DNA from: JAOADN01 sp046155885
Lineage (GTDB): Bacteria > Pseudomonadota > Alphaproteobacteria > Rhodobacterales > Rhodobacteraceae
DNA: 64,000 nt
Assembly (NCBI GenBank): GCA_046155885.1
Contig: JBJXFU010000056.1
Span: forward strand, 1-64,000
Direction of reading: 5' to 3'
A program made the position numbers and the translations under genes. The notes beneath the pieces were generated by a model that was not told the DNA's origin, ran no database searches, and was given only the letters and a program-made list of their open reading frames with translations. This document shows, piece after piece, positions 32,116-40,910 of this stretch. The first letter of the stretch is position 1. Every line of letters begins with the position of its first letter.

Positions 32116-33011
32116 TGGGCGGGCGGATCGTCTCGGTCGGCGAATGCATGGTGGAGTTCGCCCCGCAAGGCGACGGCACGTACCGGCAGGGCTTTGCCGG
32201 GGACACGTTCAACATGGCCTGGTACCTGCGCCGGCTGCTTCCGGCGGCGTGGCGTGTGGACTACCTCACGGCGCTCGGCGACGATCCCATGTCCGACCGC
32301 GTGGCGGCCTTCATGGTCGAGGCCGGGGTCGGCACCGGCCATATCGCGCGCCTCAGGGGCCGGACGCCCGGACTTTACGTCATTTCGCTTCTGAACGGAG
32401 AGCGAAGCTTCTCCTACTGGCGCGACCGTTCTGCAGCGTGCGAACTTGCCGCTAACGCCGGGCACCTCGACCTGGCCTTTGGTGGCGCGGACCTCCTGGT
32501 GCTTTCCGGGATCACACTCGCCATCCTGCCGGAAGTCGGACGGACCACCCTGCTTGCCGCTCTCAGCGCCGCGCGCCGGGCCGGGGCGCGGGTCGCCTTC
32601 GACCCCAACGTCCGCCTCCGGCTTTGGCCGGACGCCGTTGCCATGCGGCGCTGGATTTCCGCTGCCGCCGCCGGGGCCGACATCGTGCTGCCGTCCTTCG
32701 AGGACGACCGCCAGGCATTCGGCGACGTGTCGCCCACCGAAACCGCCCGGCGCTATCTGGCCCTCGGCGCGGGTCAGGTGGTCGTCAAGAACGGCGCCGA
32801 CGAGATCACCTGGCGGGATCCGGCCGGGACCGGCCGCCTGCGGCCGCCGCTGGTCGGGGATGTTGTGGACAGCACCGCGGCCGGCGACAGTTTCAACGCC
32901 GGTTTCCTTGCGGCCCGCCTGACCGGAGCGACAATGCCGGAAGCCATCGCCGCCGCCGCGGATGTCGCCGCCCGCGTCGTTCAGGCGCGCGGCGCCCTTG
33001 TCCCGGTTTGA
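32115..33011 (+). CDS. PfkB family sugar kinase, 2-keto-3-deoxygluconate-kinase-like
   Basis: A 298-residue ribokinase-fold kinase. VSVGECMVEFAPQGDGTYRQ and FAGDTFNMAWYLRRLL match KDG kinases (GGAGDT.N motif with Phe for the first Gly). The C-terminal motif DSTAAGDSFNAGF supplies the anion hole and catalytic Asp. GERSFSYWRDRSAA is the substrate-lid segment of KdgK-type enzymes. The ATG at 32115 overlaps the deacetylase stop (TGATG). If the SelA-like enzyme makes 2-keto-3-deoxygluconate, this kinase would form KDPG for the Entner-Doudoroff route. No KDPG aldolase is in the window. Confidence 0.82.
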   Translation: MGGRIVSVGECMVEFAPQGDGTYRQGFAGDTFNMAWYLRRLLPAAWRVDYLTALGDDPMSDRVAAFMVEAGVGTGHIARLRGRTPGLYVISLLNGERSFSYWRDRSAACELAANAGHLDLAFGGADLLVLSGITLAILPEVGRTTLLAALSAARRAGARVAFDPNVRLRLWPDAVAMRRWISAAAAGADIVLPSFEDDRQAFGDVSPTETARRYLALGAGQVVVKNGADEITWRDPAGTGRLRPPLVGDVVDSTAAGDSFNAGFLAARLTGATMPEAIAAAADVAARVVQARGALVPV

Positions 33012-33203
33012 CGGCCGGGTGTGCCGGCGAACCGCTTCCCGTCCGCCCGGCCTGGCGGTCTTCCGGCGACGGCGGCAAGGTTTCGATTGACGGATTTTCG
33101 CCCGCACCAATACTGTCCGGTCAGCGTCCGGCCCGCCACCGGCCCTGCACCCGGGCGGAGTTGAGAACAACAACCACTCGGGACGCCCCGACGGAGGACA
33201 AAC

Positions 33204-34253
33204 ATGACAAAATCGCTCTATCCGCTCCGCGCCTTTCTGGCCGGAGCCGCGCTGTCCGCGCTTGCCAGCCCCGTGCTTGCCGACCTCGTGATCTCGAACT
33301 GGGACGGCTACATGGCCCCGGACGCGATCGAAAGCTTCACGAAGGCGACAGGCGAGGCGGCCGAGATGGTCGTCCACGCGACCAATGAAGAAATCATGGG
33401 CAAGATCATCGCCTCCGGCGGTGAGGGCTTCGATGTGGCCTTCGTCTCCTCGCCCTTCGCGGAGGTTCTGAACAACCTGGGCCTGTTGGAGCCCATCGAC
33501 CCCGCGAAGGTTCCGAACCTCGCCAACCTCTATCCCGAGGCCGCTGCCCTGCCACATGACCCGGGGAACGCCTTTTCGGTTCCCTACGCGTGGGGAACGA
33601 CGGGGCTGTGCTTCCGGTCCGATCTCGTGTCGCCCGAGCCCTCAAGCTGGAAGGACCTGCTTGCGCCGACGGAGGCCAACAAGGGCAAGGTCACACTGCT
33701 GGGCACCGACCGCTGGCTTCTCGCGGCCGGGTTCCTGGCGCGCGGCTATTCGGTCAACGACACCGACCAGGCCCATATCGACGAGGTCGAAGCCGACCTG
33801 ACAGCCGCCAAGTCGACGATGCTCGCCTTCGACGACACGACCTTCTATTCAAAACTCGTCTCGGGCGAGGCGACGCTGGTGCATGCCTGGGACGGCTGGT
33901 GCAACTATGGCATCGCCGAGAACGCGGCGATCAAGTTCGTGATTCCGCAGGAGGGGTCCGACCTTTGGGTTGACACGATGGTGGTGCTGAAGGCCTCGCA
34001 GAACAAGGACGGCGCCTTCAAGTTCATCAACTACATCCTGGATGCCGCGAACCACCGGTGGGCGGCCGAGAACATCCTTTACAAGGTGCCGAACAAATCC
34101 GCGATGGACGGCCTGACGCCCGACCTGATCGCCCAGTACCCGAACATGGGCATGAAGCCCTCCGACCTTCTGAAACTGGAGCAGCTGCGCGATGTGGGCG
34201 ACGTGACGCGCGCCTACTCCAAGGCGGTCTCCGCGATCAAGGCCGCGAACTGA
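33204..34253 (+). CDS. ABC transporter substrate-binding protein, PotD/PotF (spermidine/putrescine) type
   Basis: A 349-residue periplasmic protein. The signal peptide ends near PVLA (residues about 1-26), and the mature part opens DLVISNWDGYMAPDAIESF, the PotD/PotF signature. Further family features are ATNEEIMGKIIASGGEGFDV, VPYAWGTTGLCFRSDLV and LVHAWDGWCNYGIAE. GGAGG precedes the start, and a 192-bp gap upstream should contain its promoter. It is followed by a hairpin and potB/potC/potA-like genes. The family also transports opines and other amines or sugar-amine conjugates, so putrescine specificity is not claimed. Confidence 0.85.
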   Translation: MTKSLYPLRAFLAGAALSALASPVLADLVISNWDGYMAPDAIESFTKATGEAAEMVVHATNEEIMGKIIASGGEGFDVAFVSSPFAEVLNNLGLLEPIDPAKVPNLANLYPEAAALPHDPGNAFSVPYAWGTTGLCFRSDLVSPEPSSWKDLLAPTEANKGKVTLLGTDRWLLAAGFLARGYSVNDTDQAHIDEVEADLTAAKSTMLAFDDTTFYSKLVSGEATLVHAWDGWCNYGIAENAAIKFVIPQEGSDLWVDTMVVLKASQNKDGAFKFINYILDAANHRWAAENILYKVPNKSAMDGLTPDLIAQYPNMGMKPSDLLKLEQLRDVGDVTRAYSKAVSAIKAAN

Positions 34254-34257
34254 AGTT

Positions 34258-34290
34258 GGCGGGGGCGGGCCCGCCGGCCCCGCCCCTGCC
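34258..34290 (+). promoter_or_regulatory. Intercistronic hairpin after the binding-protein gene
   Basis: GGGGCGGG (34262-34269) pairs with CCCGCCCC (34279-34286), extended by GGC (34258-34260) and GCC (34288-34290). It lies 4 bp after the stop. The loop CCCGCCGGC can form an inner stem. Confidence 0.6.
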
Positions 34291-34308
34291 GAACCGTTCC
34301 GTCAGAAG

Positions 34309-35175
34309 ATGACTCCGCAAAGCACCAGATCGGCCGCGCTGATGGCCCCGGCGCTGGCTTGGCTGACGGCCCTGATGGTCGTGCCATGCGGGCTGATCCT
34401 TGCGCTGGGCTTCTTCCGGCGCGGGACCTACGGCGGGATCGAGTACACCTTCACGCTCGAGAACTTCGTGCTGCTCTCTGATCCGCTCTATGCGGGCATC
34501 TTCCTGACCTCGGCCCGCATCGCGGGGATCGCCACGCTGATCGCCGTCGTCATCGGCTATGGCGCGGCCTACGCCATCGCCGCCGCGCCCCGGAACCGGC
34601 AGCCACTCTTGCTGTTCCTGGCCGTGCTGCCGTTCTGGTCCAACTACCTGATCCGCACCTATTCCTGGATCGTGCTTCTGAACCGCGAGGGGCTGGTCAC
34701 CCAGGGGTTCCGCATGTTCGGCTACGAGGGCGAACTGCCCTCGCTTCTTTACACCGAGGGCGCGGTGATCACCGGGCTTGTCTACAACTACCTGCCCTTC
34801 GTGATCCTGGCCTGTTACGCGCCGCTGTCGCGGCTGAACCCGGAGCTGGCCGAGGCCTCGCGCGACCTCGGCGCGGGGGCCTTCACCACGTTCCGCCGGG
34901 TGATCCTGCCCGCGACGCTGCATGGGGCGGCGGCGGGCGCGGTCTTCGTCTTTGTCCTGTCGATCGGGAACTTCATCACCCCGGCGCTTCTGGGCGGGGG
35001 CAAGTTCCAGATGATCGGCAACCTCGTCTATGCGCAGTTCCTGACCGCGAACGACTGGCCCTTCGGCGCGGCGCTTTCGATGGCGCTGATCGCCATCATG
35101 ATGGTGCTGCTGACCTTGCAGGCCATGGCCGCCGAGCGCGTGTCGGGACAGACGCGGGGGGCGGCCGATGGCTGA
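34309..35175 (+). CDS. ABC transporter permease, PotB/PotH type
   Basis: A 288-residue permease with six helices. It opens with ALMAPALAWLTALMVVPCGLI and contains NYLIRTYSWIVLLNREGLV, the typical PotB motif. The coupling helix is ELAEASRDLGAGAFTTFRRVI. The start at 34309 follows CGTCAGAAG. It overlaps the next permease by 8 bp. With the PotC-type partner it forms the channel of the 33.2-36.9 kb importer. Confidence 0.86.
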   Translation: MTPQSTRSAALMAPALAWLTALMVVPCGLILALGFFRRGTYGGIEYTFTLENFVLLSDPLYAGIFLTSARIAGIATLIAVVIGYGAAYAIAAAPRNRQPLLLFLAVLPFWSNYLIRTYSWIVLLNREGLVTQGFRMFGYEGELPSLLYTEGAVITGLVYNYLPFVILACYAPLSRLNPELAEASRDLGAGAFTTFRRVILPATLHGAAAGAVFVFVLSIGNFITPALLGGGKFQMIGNLVYAQFLTANDWPFGAALSMALIAIMMVLLTLQAMAAERVSGQTRGAADG

Positions 35176-35962
35176 GCGCCCGCCCGCCATCCGCCGGGCA
35201 CTCGCCGCCCATCTCGCGCTGGTCTTCGCCTTTCTCTACGTGCCCATCGCGGTCCTCGTGGCGTTGTCGTTCAACGAGGGCGGGCTGCCGACGGCATGGA
35301 CCGGGTTTTCGACGAAGTGGTACACGGCGCTTCTTGGTAACGCCGACATCCTCGGCGCCGCGTTCAACACGCTGATCGTAGGGCTCGTCTCGACCTTGGT
35401 CGCGACCGTACTGGGGACGGCACTGGCCCTCGGGATCGAGACGCGGGCGCGAAAGGGCCGCGCCATCGAGGCCCTGGTCTTCGCGCCGATGATCATCCCG
35501 GACATCGTGCTGGCCATCGCGCTTCTGTCGTTCTTCTCGCTCCTGAACCTGCCGATGGGGCTGCATACGATCATTGTCAGCCATGTCGTCTTCAACCTCG
35601 CCTTCGTTTCGGCGGTCGTCCGCGCCCGGCTGAAGACCTTCGACTGGTCGGTGACCGAGGCCTCGTACGACCTCGGCGGCGACGCCTTCACCACGTTCCG
35701 CCGGGTGACGCTTCCGCTGATCCTTCCGGCAGTGGTCGCGGGCGCCCTGCTGGCCTTCACGCTCTCGGTCGACGAATTCATCATTGCCTTCTTCACGGCG
35801 GGCGCGGGGCGGGATTCCACGACGCTGCCCATGCAGATCTACGCGATGATCCGCTTTGGCGTGACGCCCGAGGTCAACGCGCTTGCGGCGGTCGTGATGG
35901 CGGTATCGATCACGGCCGTCACTCTGGCACAGCGCCTGAACCGGGGGCTGGTCGCACCATGA
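35168..35962 (+). CDS. ABC transporter permease, PotC/PotI type
   Basis: A 264-residue permease. Its first helix includes LALVFAFLYVPIAVLVALSF, then NEGGLPTAWTGFSTKWYTAL, a conserved PotC stretch. The coupling loop is VTEASYDLGGDAFTTFRRV, nearly identical in pattern to the PotB-type partner. It overlaps the upstream gene by 8 bp and the ATPase by 4 bp (ATGA). Paired inner-membrane subunit of the amine-type importer. Confidence 0.86.
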   Translation: MAERPPAIRRALAAHLALVFAFLYVPIAVLVALSFNEGGLPTAWTGFSTKWYTALLGNADILGAAFNTLIVGLVSTLVATVLGTALALGIETRARKGRAIEALVFAPMIIPDIVLAIALLSFFSLLNLPMGLHTIIVSHVVFNLAFVSAVVRARLKTFDWSVTEASYDLGGDAFTTFRRVTLPLILPAVVAGALLAFTLSVDEFIIAFFTAGAGRDSTTLPMQIYAMIRFGVTPEVNALAAVVMAVSITAVTLAQRLNRGLVAP

Positions 35963-36942
35963 GGCCGCTTCTGTCCATCGACCGGGTGACGAAGCGCTTT
36001 GGCGGCGTGACCGCGCTGGACCGGCTATCGCTCGACATCCGCGAAAATGAGTTCTTCGCACTACTCGGCGCCTCGGGGTCGGGAAAAACCTCGCTCCTAC
36101 GCATGCTGGCCGGGTTCGAGACCCCGGAGGAGGGAGCGATCCGCCTTGACGGCGCCGATATCAGCCGAGTGCCGCCGAACCGCCGCCCTTTGAACCTGAT
36201 GTTCCAGTCCTACGCGCTGTTTCCACACATGACGGTAGCCGGAAACATCGCCTATGGGCTCGAAATGGAACGCCTGCCGAGGTCCGTGATCGAAGCCCGG
36301 GTGGGCGAGATCATGGAGAAGACCGAACTTTCGGCCATGGCGCGGCGCAAACCCGACCAGTTGTCGGGCGGCCAGAAGCAGCGTGTGGCCCTGGCGCGGG
36401 CGCTGGTGAAGCGGCCGAGGGTTCTTCTCTTGGACGAGCCGCTGGCCGCGCTCGACAAGAAGCTCCGCGCGGCGATGCAGCTGGAACTGAAACGCCTCCA
36501 ACACGAGGTCGGAATCACCTTCGTCCTGGTGACCCACGATCAGGAAGAGGCTCTGGTCATGGCGGACCGCATCGCGATCCTGAGGGACGGGCGGCTTGAG
36601 CAGGCCGGCACCCCGCACGAGGTTTATGAAAACCCGTCAAGCCGTTACGCGGCGGATTTCATCGGCCTCATGAACTTCCTGGACGAGGATGGCCGCACGC
36701 TTGCGATCCGCCCGGAACGCATCGCGCTTTTCCCCGCCGCCGCCGACCGCAGCGTAGCGGGCCGCATTGTCGCGCGGGCCTATCACGGGCTCGACCTGAT
36801 GCTGCACATCGAAACGCCGCTTTCCCCGCGCCCGCTGGTCGTGCGGGTCACCGCCGATGCGGCGGACCGGCGCCCGGTCGCCGAGGGCGACACCGTCACC
36901 CTCGGCTGGAACGCAGCCGATGTCCGAACCTTCGCGAACTGA
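35959..36942 (+). CDS. ABC transporter ATPase, PotA type
   Basis: A 327-residue ATPase. Walker A is GASGSGKTS, Q-loop LMFQSYALFPH, signature LSGGQKQRVALARAL, Walker B VLLLDEPLAALDKK and H-loop VLVTHDQEEAL. The TOBE-type C-terminal domain (about 235-327) is present (LAIRPERIALFP). The start overlaps the permease stop. A 14-bp gap with AGGGAG leads to the glycosyltransferase gene, so that gene is probably in the same transcript. Confidence 0.87.
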   Translation: MRPLLSIDRVTKRFGGVTALDRLSLDIRENEFFALLGASGSGKTSLLRMLAGFETPEEGAIRLDGADISRVPPNRRPLNLMFQSYALFPHMTVAGNIAYGLEMERLPRSVIEARVGEIMEKTELSAMARRKPDQLSGGQKQRVALARALVKRPRVLLLDEPLAALDKKLRAAMQLELKRLQHEVGITFVLVTHDQEEALVMADRIAILRDGRLEQAGTPHEVYENPSSRYAADFIGLMNFLDEDGRTLAIRPERIALFPAAADRSVAGRIVARAYHGLDLMLHIETPLSPRPLVVRVTADAADRRPVAEGDTVTLGWNAADVRTFAN

Positions 36943-36956
36943 ACAGGGAGCAATCC

Positions 36957-38234
36957 ATGACCCAGAAGACCTTCGCCTTTTTCCCCGAAGCGGCCTACGG
37001 CCCGGCGCTGAATTCGGTCGGGATCGCCCAGGCCGTCGAGGCGCTGGGCCACAGGGCGGTGTTCCTGTCGGACCCCGGCTTCGTGCCGGTCTATGAAGGC
37101 TACGGCTTCGAAGCGCACCCCGTCGCGCTCTCGGAACCGATGCCGCCCGAACAGATGGCGAAGTTCTGGGAGGATTTCATCAACGGCCACATCCCGAATT
37201 TCCGCAAGTCGCCCTACGAGCAGATCGGCAATTATGTGAAGGATTGCTGGACGGCCATCGTGGACAGCGCGAAATGGGCGCAGAAGGACCTGCCGGGCGT
37301 GCTGGCGCGGGTGAAGCCCGACGTGATCGCGGTGGACAACGTGATCCTCTTTCCCGCGATCAAGAAGTTCGGCGTGCCATGGGTGCGCGTCATCTCGTGC
37401 TCGGAGAACGAGATCGAGGATGACGGGATTCCGCCGCATCTTTCGGGCTGCGGCGAGACGGATTTTGCCTGCCACAAGGCTTACCGCGACCGCTTCAACG
37501 CGGTGATCCGGCCGATCCACGACGACTTCAACGCCTTCCTTGCCGCCTGCGGCGAGGCCGCCTATCCCATCGGACAGTTTTTCGAGGCCTCGCCCTACCT
37601 CAACCTGCTGCTCTACCCAGAGTCGGTGAAATTCACCCGCAAGCACCCGCTCGACCCCAAGCGGTTCCAGTATCTGGAGGGCTGCGTGCGCAAGGAGGCG
37701 CCATACGAGGTGCCCAGGTTCAAGAAGAACAACGATGGGCCGCTGGTCTATGTCTCGTTCGGCTCGCTCGGGGCGGGGGATACGGAGCTTCTCAAGCGGA
37801 TCATCGCGGCCATCGGCAAATCGCGGTTCCGGGCGCTGGTGAACATCGGGGATTACGCGGCCGAATATGCCGACCTGCCGGGCAACGTCCATGTCTCGAA
37901 CTGGTTCCCGCAGCCCTCGGTCATCCCGCAGGTGGATGCAGTGATCCATCACGGCGGCAACAACTCCTTCACCGAATGCCTCTACTTCGCCAGGCCCGCG
38001 ATCATCATGCCCTATGTCTGGGACGGGCATGACAACGCCACGCGGGTTCAGGAAACCGGGCACGGGTTCAAGATGCCGCGCTACGACTGGACCGAGGCGG
38101 AGCTGATCGCGAAGCTGGAGACCTGCCTTTCCGACAAGGCGATGCGGGCAAGGCTCGACGCGACGTCGCGCCACATGCAGGGGCAGAACGGACCGGCGAA
38201 GGCCGCGAAGCTGCTGACGGACCTGCTTTCATGA
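36957..38234 (+). CDS. GT-B glycosyltransferase, UGT/MGT (GT1) type
   Basis: A 425-residue cytoplasmic glycosyltransferase. The N-terminal acceptor half begins KTFAFFPEAAYGPALNSVG, with EALGHRAVFLSDPGF. The donor half contains LVYVSFGSLGAGD, then VSNWFPQPSVIPQVDAVIHH and GGNNSFTECLYFARPAIIMP, the nucleotide-sugar-binding signature of macrolide/UGT-type enzymes. The His of the donor motif (HHGG) is present; the N-terminal catalytic His seen in many UGTs is not obvious. It lies between an importer and three cupin genes, with ATGA overlap to the first cupin. A glycosyltransferase in an uptake/catabolic operon is unusual. Acceptor unknown. Confidence 0.8.
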   Translation: MTQKTFAFFPEAAYGPALNSVGIAQAVEALGHRAVFLSDPGFVPVYEGYGFEAHPVALSEPMPPEQMAKFWEDFINGHIPNFRKSPYEQIGNYVKDCWTAIVDSAKWAQKDLPGVLARVKPDVIAVDNVILFPAIKKFGVPWVRVISCSENEIEDDGIPPHLSGCGETDFACHKAYRDRFNAVIRPIHDDFNAFLAACGEAAYPIGQFFEASPYLNLLLYPESVKFTRKHPLDPKRFQYLEGCVRKEAPYEVPRFKKNNDGPLVYVSFGSLGAGDTELLKRIIAAIGKSRFRALVNIGDYAAEYADLPGNVHVSNWFPQPSVIPQVDAVIHHGGNNSFTECLYFARPAIIMPYVWDGHDNATRVQETGHGFKMPRYDWTEAELIAKLETCLSDKAMRARLDATSRHMQGQNGPAKAAKLLTDLLS

Positions 38235-38596
38235 GTTCGGCCCCGCATCTGCATCACGCCTCGACCCGGACCGATATGGTGGACTGGGGGCCGCAGCCCG
38301 ATGTGATTTCCGGCGCCTCGCACTCCAGCGGGAGGCTCGTCCACACGGGGCCGGGGAACCGGCCTGAGCTGGGCATCTGGGTCTGCACGCCGGGCCGCTG
38401 GCGCCTCGCCGTCCCGCGCGACGAATTCTGCCATTTCGTCGCGGGGCGGGCGACCTACCGCCGCGATACGGGCGAGGTGATCGAGGTCACGCCCGGAACG
38501 GCGGTGTTCTTCGAGGCCGGCTGGACGGGCGACTGCGAGGTGTACGAGACGATACGCAACACCTATTACCTGACCGATCGGGAGGCGGAGGAATGA
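38231..38596 (+). CDS. Cupin_3 family protein, tandem copy 1
   Basis: A 121-residue single cupin of the DUF861/(S)-ureidoglycine aminohydrolase-like group. The core is LGIWVCTPGRWRLAVPRDEF, CHFVAGRATYRRDTGEVIEV and TPGTAVFFEAGWTGDCEVYE, ending near TYYLTD. It is a diverged paralog of the next two genes. The start overlaps the glycosyltransferase stop (ATGA) and the stop overlaps copy 2 (ATGA). The canonical H.H metal motif is reduced, with only one His (CHF), so metal binding may differ. Confidence 0.78.
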   Translation: MSSAPHLHHASTRTDMVDWGPQPDVISGASHSSGRLVHTGPGNRPELGIWVCTPGRWRLAVPRDEFCHFVAGRATYRRDTGEVIEVTPGTAVFFEAGWTGDCEVYETIRNTYYLTDREAEE

Positions 38597-38934
38597 CAAC
38601 GCCGCATTGGCCCGACGCCGCCGCCGCGGAACTCGAGGATTGGGGCCCGAGCAAGAGCATTATCGCCGGTGCGCCGCATATGTCGGGCAAGGTGCTGCAT
38701 GCCAACCCGGACGGGTCGAGCGAATGCGGCCTCTGGTCCTGCACTCCGGGCGAGCGTCGGGTCACCATCCCGGCCGAGGAGTTCTGCATCTTCCTGTCCG
38801 GCCGGGGCCGCTACATCGCCGACGATGGCGAGGTGATCGCTGTCGCGCCCGGCACCGCGATTTTCTTCCGCGCGGGCTGGACCGGCACGTGCGTCATTAC
38901 CGAAACCGTCACCAAAGCCTTCATGAGCAGATAG
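38593..38934 (+). CDS. Cupin_3 family protein, tandem copy 2
   Basis: A 113-residue cupin. It contains ECGLWSCTPGERRVTIPAEE and CIFLSGRGRYIADDGEVIAV, then TAIFFRAGWTGTCVITETV. Compared with copies 1 and 3, the CHF core is CIF, so the His is replaced by Ile. This copy may be non-catalytic or have a different partner role. It is coupled to copy 1 by an ATGA overlap and separated from copy 3 by 7 bp. Confidence 0.78.
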   Translation: MTTPHWPDAAAAELEDWGPSKSIIAGAPHMSGKVLHANPDGSSECGLWSCTPGERRVTIPAEEFCIFLSGRGRYIADDGEVIAVAPGTAIFFRAGWTGTCVITETVTKAFMSR

Positions 38935-38941
38935 GAACGAT

Positions 38942-39289
38942 ATGACCAGCACCCCCCTGATGCGCCAACCCCTCAAGCAGACCGACCTGACGAACTGGGG
39001 CGTCATCCCCACAATGATCGAAGGCGCCTCGCATATCTCAGGCCGGGTCATCCACAAGGGCCCGAACGGCAAAAGCGAATGCGGACTCTGGATCTGCACG
39101 CCGGGCAAGTGGGTTTGCCATGTGACGCGCGGCGAGTTCTGCCACTTCCTCGAAGGGCGCTGCACCTATGTGCATGAAAGCGGCGAGGTGATCGAGATCA
39201 CGCCGGATACCGCCGCCTTTTTCCCGCAGGACTGGAAGGGCGTCTGCACCGTCCACGAGACGATCAAGAAGGTCTACATGATCCGCTGA
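38942..39289 (+). CDS. Cupin_3 family protein, tandem copy 3
   Basis: A 115-residue cupin. It has ECGLWICTPGKWVCHVTRGE, FCHFLEGRCTYVHESGEVIE and AFFPQDWKGVCTVHETIKK, ending VYMIR. It is closest to the family consensus (TPGKW, CHFLEG, W.G...ETI.K.Y.I). It is followed 6 bp later by the aldehyde dehydrogenase gene behind GAGGA. Three successive family members in one operon could form a hetero-oligomeric barrel or act on successive related intermediates. Confidence 0.79.
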   Translation: MTSTPLMRQPLKQTDLTNWGVIPTMIEGASHISGRVIHKGPNGKSECGLWICTPGKWVCHVTRGEFCHFLEGRCTYVHESGEVIEITPDTAAFFPQDWKGVCTVHETIKKVYMIR

Positions 39290-39295
39290 GGAACC

Positions 39296-40870
39296 ATGCG
39301 CTTCGATCCCGCTCAGCCCGCCTTCTTCGTCTGCCCCGCATACCGGTCGCTTTCGGGCACGGCCCGCCCGGTCATTGACCCAGCGACGCTCGACACCGTC
39401 GGACGGATCGCCGACACGGGTCCTGACGAGATGGCCGGAGTGCTGCGCGAGGCGAACCGCGCACAGTCCCTTTGGCGACGGATCGACGCCAAGACCCGCG
39501 CCAGGGTGCTGCACGAGCTCGCCAGCCGGATCGAGGCGGCCGACCACAAGCCCGCCGCGATCCTGATGAGCCGCGAGATGGGCAAGCCTTATCCCGAGGC
39601 CATCGGCGAGATCGCCAATTGCGCCCCGGTCTTCCGCTACTACGCCGAGATGGCGCGCGACGAGGCTGGCAGGGTTGCCGGGACCACGCAGGAAGGCTCG
39701 TTCCAGTACGCGCGCTACGAACCGCTCGGCGTGTCGGTCCACATCATGCCGTTCAACTTCCCCGTCCTTTTGATGTGCTGGACGGTCGCGGCCTCGCTTG
39801 CCGCCGGAAACGCCTGCGTGATCAAACCCGCCCCCGCGACGACGCTCTCGACGCTCGAGTTCATGAAGCACTTCGCCGGGCTACCCGAGGGCCTCGTGTC
39901 CTGCCTTCCGGGCGGGGCGGACCTCGCCTCGACGCTCATCGCCTCGCCCCTGACCCACGCGGTGGCCTTCACCGGTTCGGTCGCGGCAGGGCGCGCGGTC
40001 GGCGTGGCCGCGGCAACGGCGATGAAACCGGCTGTGATCGAGGCAGGCGGGTCGGACCCGATGATCGTCTGCGACAGCGCGCCACTGGACGTTGCGACGG
40101 CCGGGGCGGTGACGGCGGCCTTCCACCTGACCGGACAGGTCTGCACCTCCGCCGAGCGGTTCTATGTGCTCGACGGCATTCATGACGCCTTCGTCGCCGA
40201 GTTCGCCCGGCGAACGCGAATGCTCCGGATCGGCAACGGCCTTGACCGAAGCGAGATCGGCCCCCTGGTCAGAGAATCCGCGCGCGCCAATGTGATGCGG
40301 CTGGTGGAGGACGCCCGTGCCATGGGGGCGACCGTGGTGACCGGCGGGCGCATCCCGCCCGACCACCCCAAGGGCTGGTTCTACGAACCGACCATCCTGA
40401 CCGGCTGCCATGACCGCATGGCGGTCTTCGCCGAGGAATGCTTCGGCCCCGTCGCCGCGATAACCCGCGTGGCAAGCTTCGACGAGGCAATCGAACGGGC
40501 CAACGCCTCTCCCTTCGGCCTTGGCGCATCGGTCTTCACCACGCGGCTGGACGAGGCAATGGAAGCGGCCGAGCGGCTCGAGGCCGGCATGGTCTGGGTG
40601 AACAACCCGCTGATCGACAACGATGCGCTGCCCTTCGGTGGCTGGAAGGCTTCGGGCCTCGGGCGCGAACTGGGGCGGCAGGGGCTCGACGCCTTCCGCC
40701 GGACGAAGATGGTGATCATCGACCACAAGCCCTCGATACAGGGGTGGTGGTACCCCTACCCCGACGACTGGTTCCTGGACGGCGGCGGAAGAAAACCCGA
40801 CACTCCCGCCCCGACACAGATGGCGTCGGCGCAAGGCGGGTCACCAAGTGGTGAAGCCGGGACCGGGTGA
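39296..40870 (+). CDS. NAD(P)-dependent aldehyde dehydrogenase
   Basis: A 524-residue ALDH superfamily enzyme. Asn154 (MPFNFPV), cofactor Lys177 (VIKPAPAT), FTGSVAAGRA, general base Glu249 (VIEAGGSDP) and nucleophile Cys283 (TGQVCTSAER) are all present. A C-terminal extension of about 40 residues after PYPDDWFLDG is rich in Gly/Thr/Ala and looks unstructured. Its place after a polyamine-type importer would fit oxidation of an aminoaldehyde or sugar-derived aldehyde. Substrate not deducible. It ends the plus-strand operon and converges on the MlrC-like gene. Confidence 0.87.
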   Translation: MRFDPAQPAFFVCPAYRSLSGTARPVIDPATLDTVGRIADTGPDEMAGVLREANRAQSLWRRIDAKTRARVLHELASRIEAADHKPAAILMSREMGKPYPEAIGEIANCAPVFRYYAEMARDEAGRVAGTTQEGSFQYARYEPLGVSVHIMPFNFPVLLMCWTVAASLAAGNACVIKPAPATTLSTLEFMKHFAGLPEGLVSCLPGGADLASTLIASPLTHAVAFTGSVAAGRAVGVAAATAMKPAVIEAGGSDPMIVCDSAPLDVATAGAVTAAFHLTGQVCTSAERFYVLDGIHDAFVAEFARRTRMLRIGNGLDRSEIGPLVRESARANVMRLVEDARAMGATVVTGGRIPPDHPKGWFYEPTILTGCHDRMAVFAEECFGPVAAITRVASFDEAIERANASPFGLGASVFTTRLDEAMEAAERLEAGMVWVNNPLIDNDALPFGGWKASGLGRELGRQGLDAFRRTKMVIIDHKPSIQGWWYPYPDDWFLDGGGRKPDTPAPTQMASAQGGSPSGEAGTG

Positions 40871-40910
40871 TCATGCCGGGAACGGGCAACAGGGGGCCGC
40901 GGCGGTCTAA

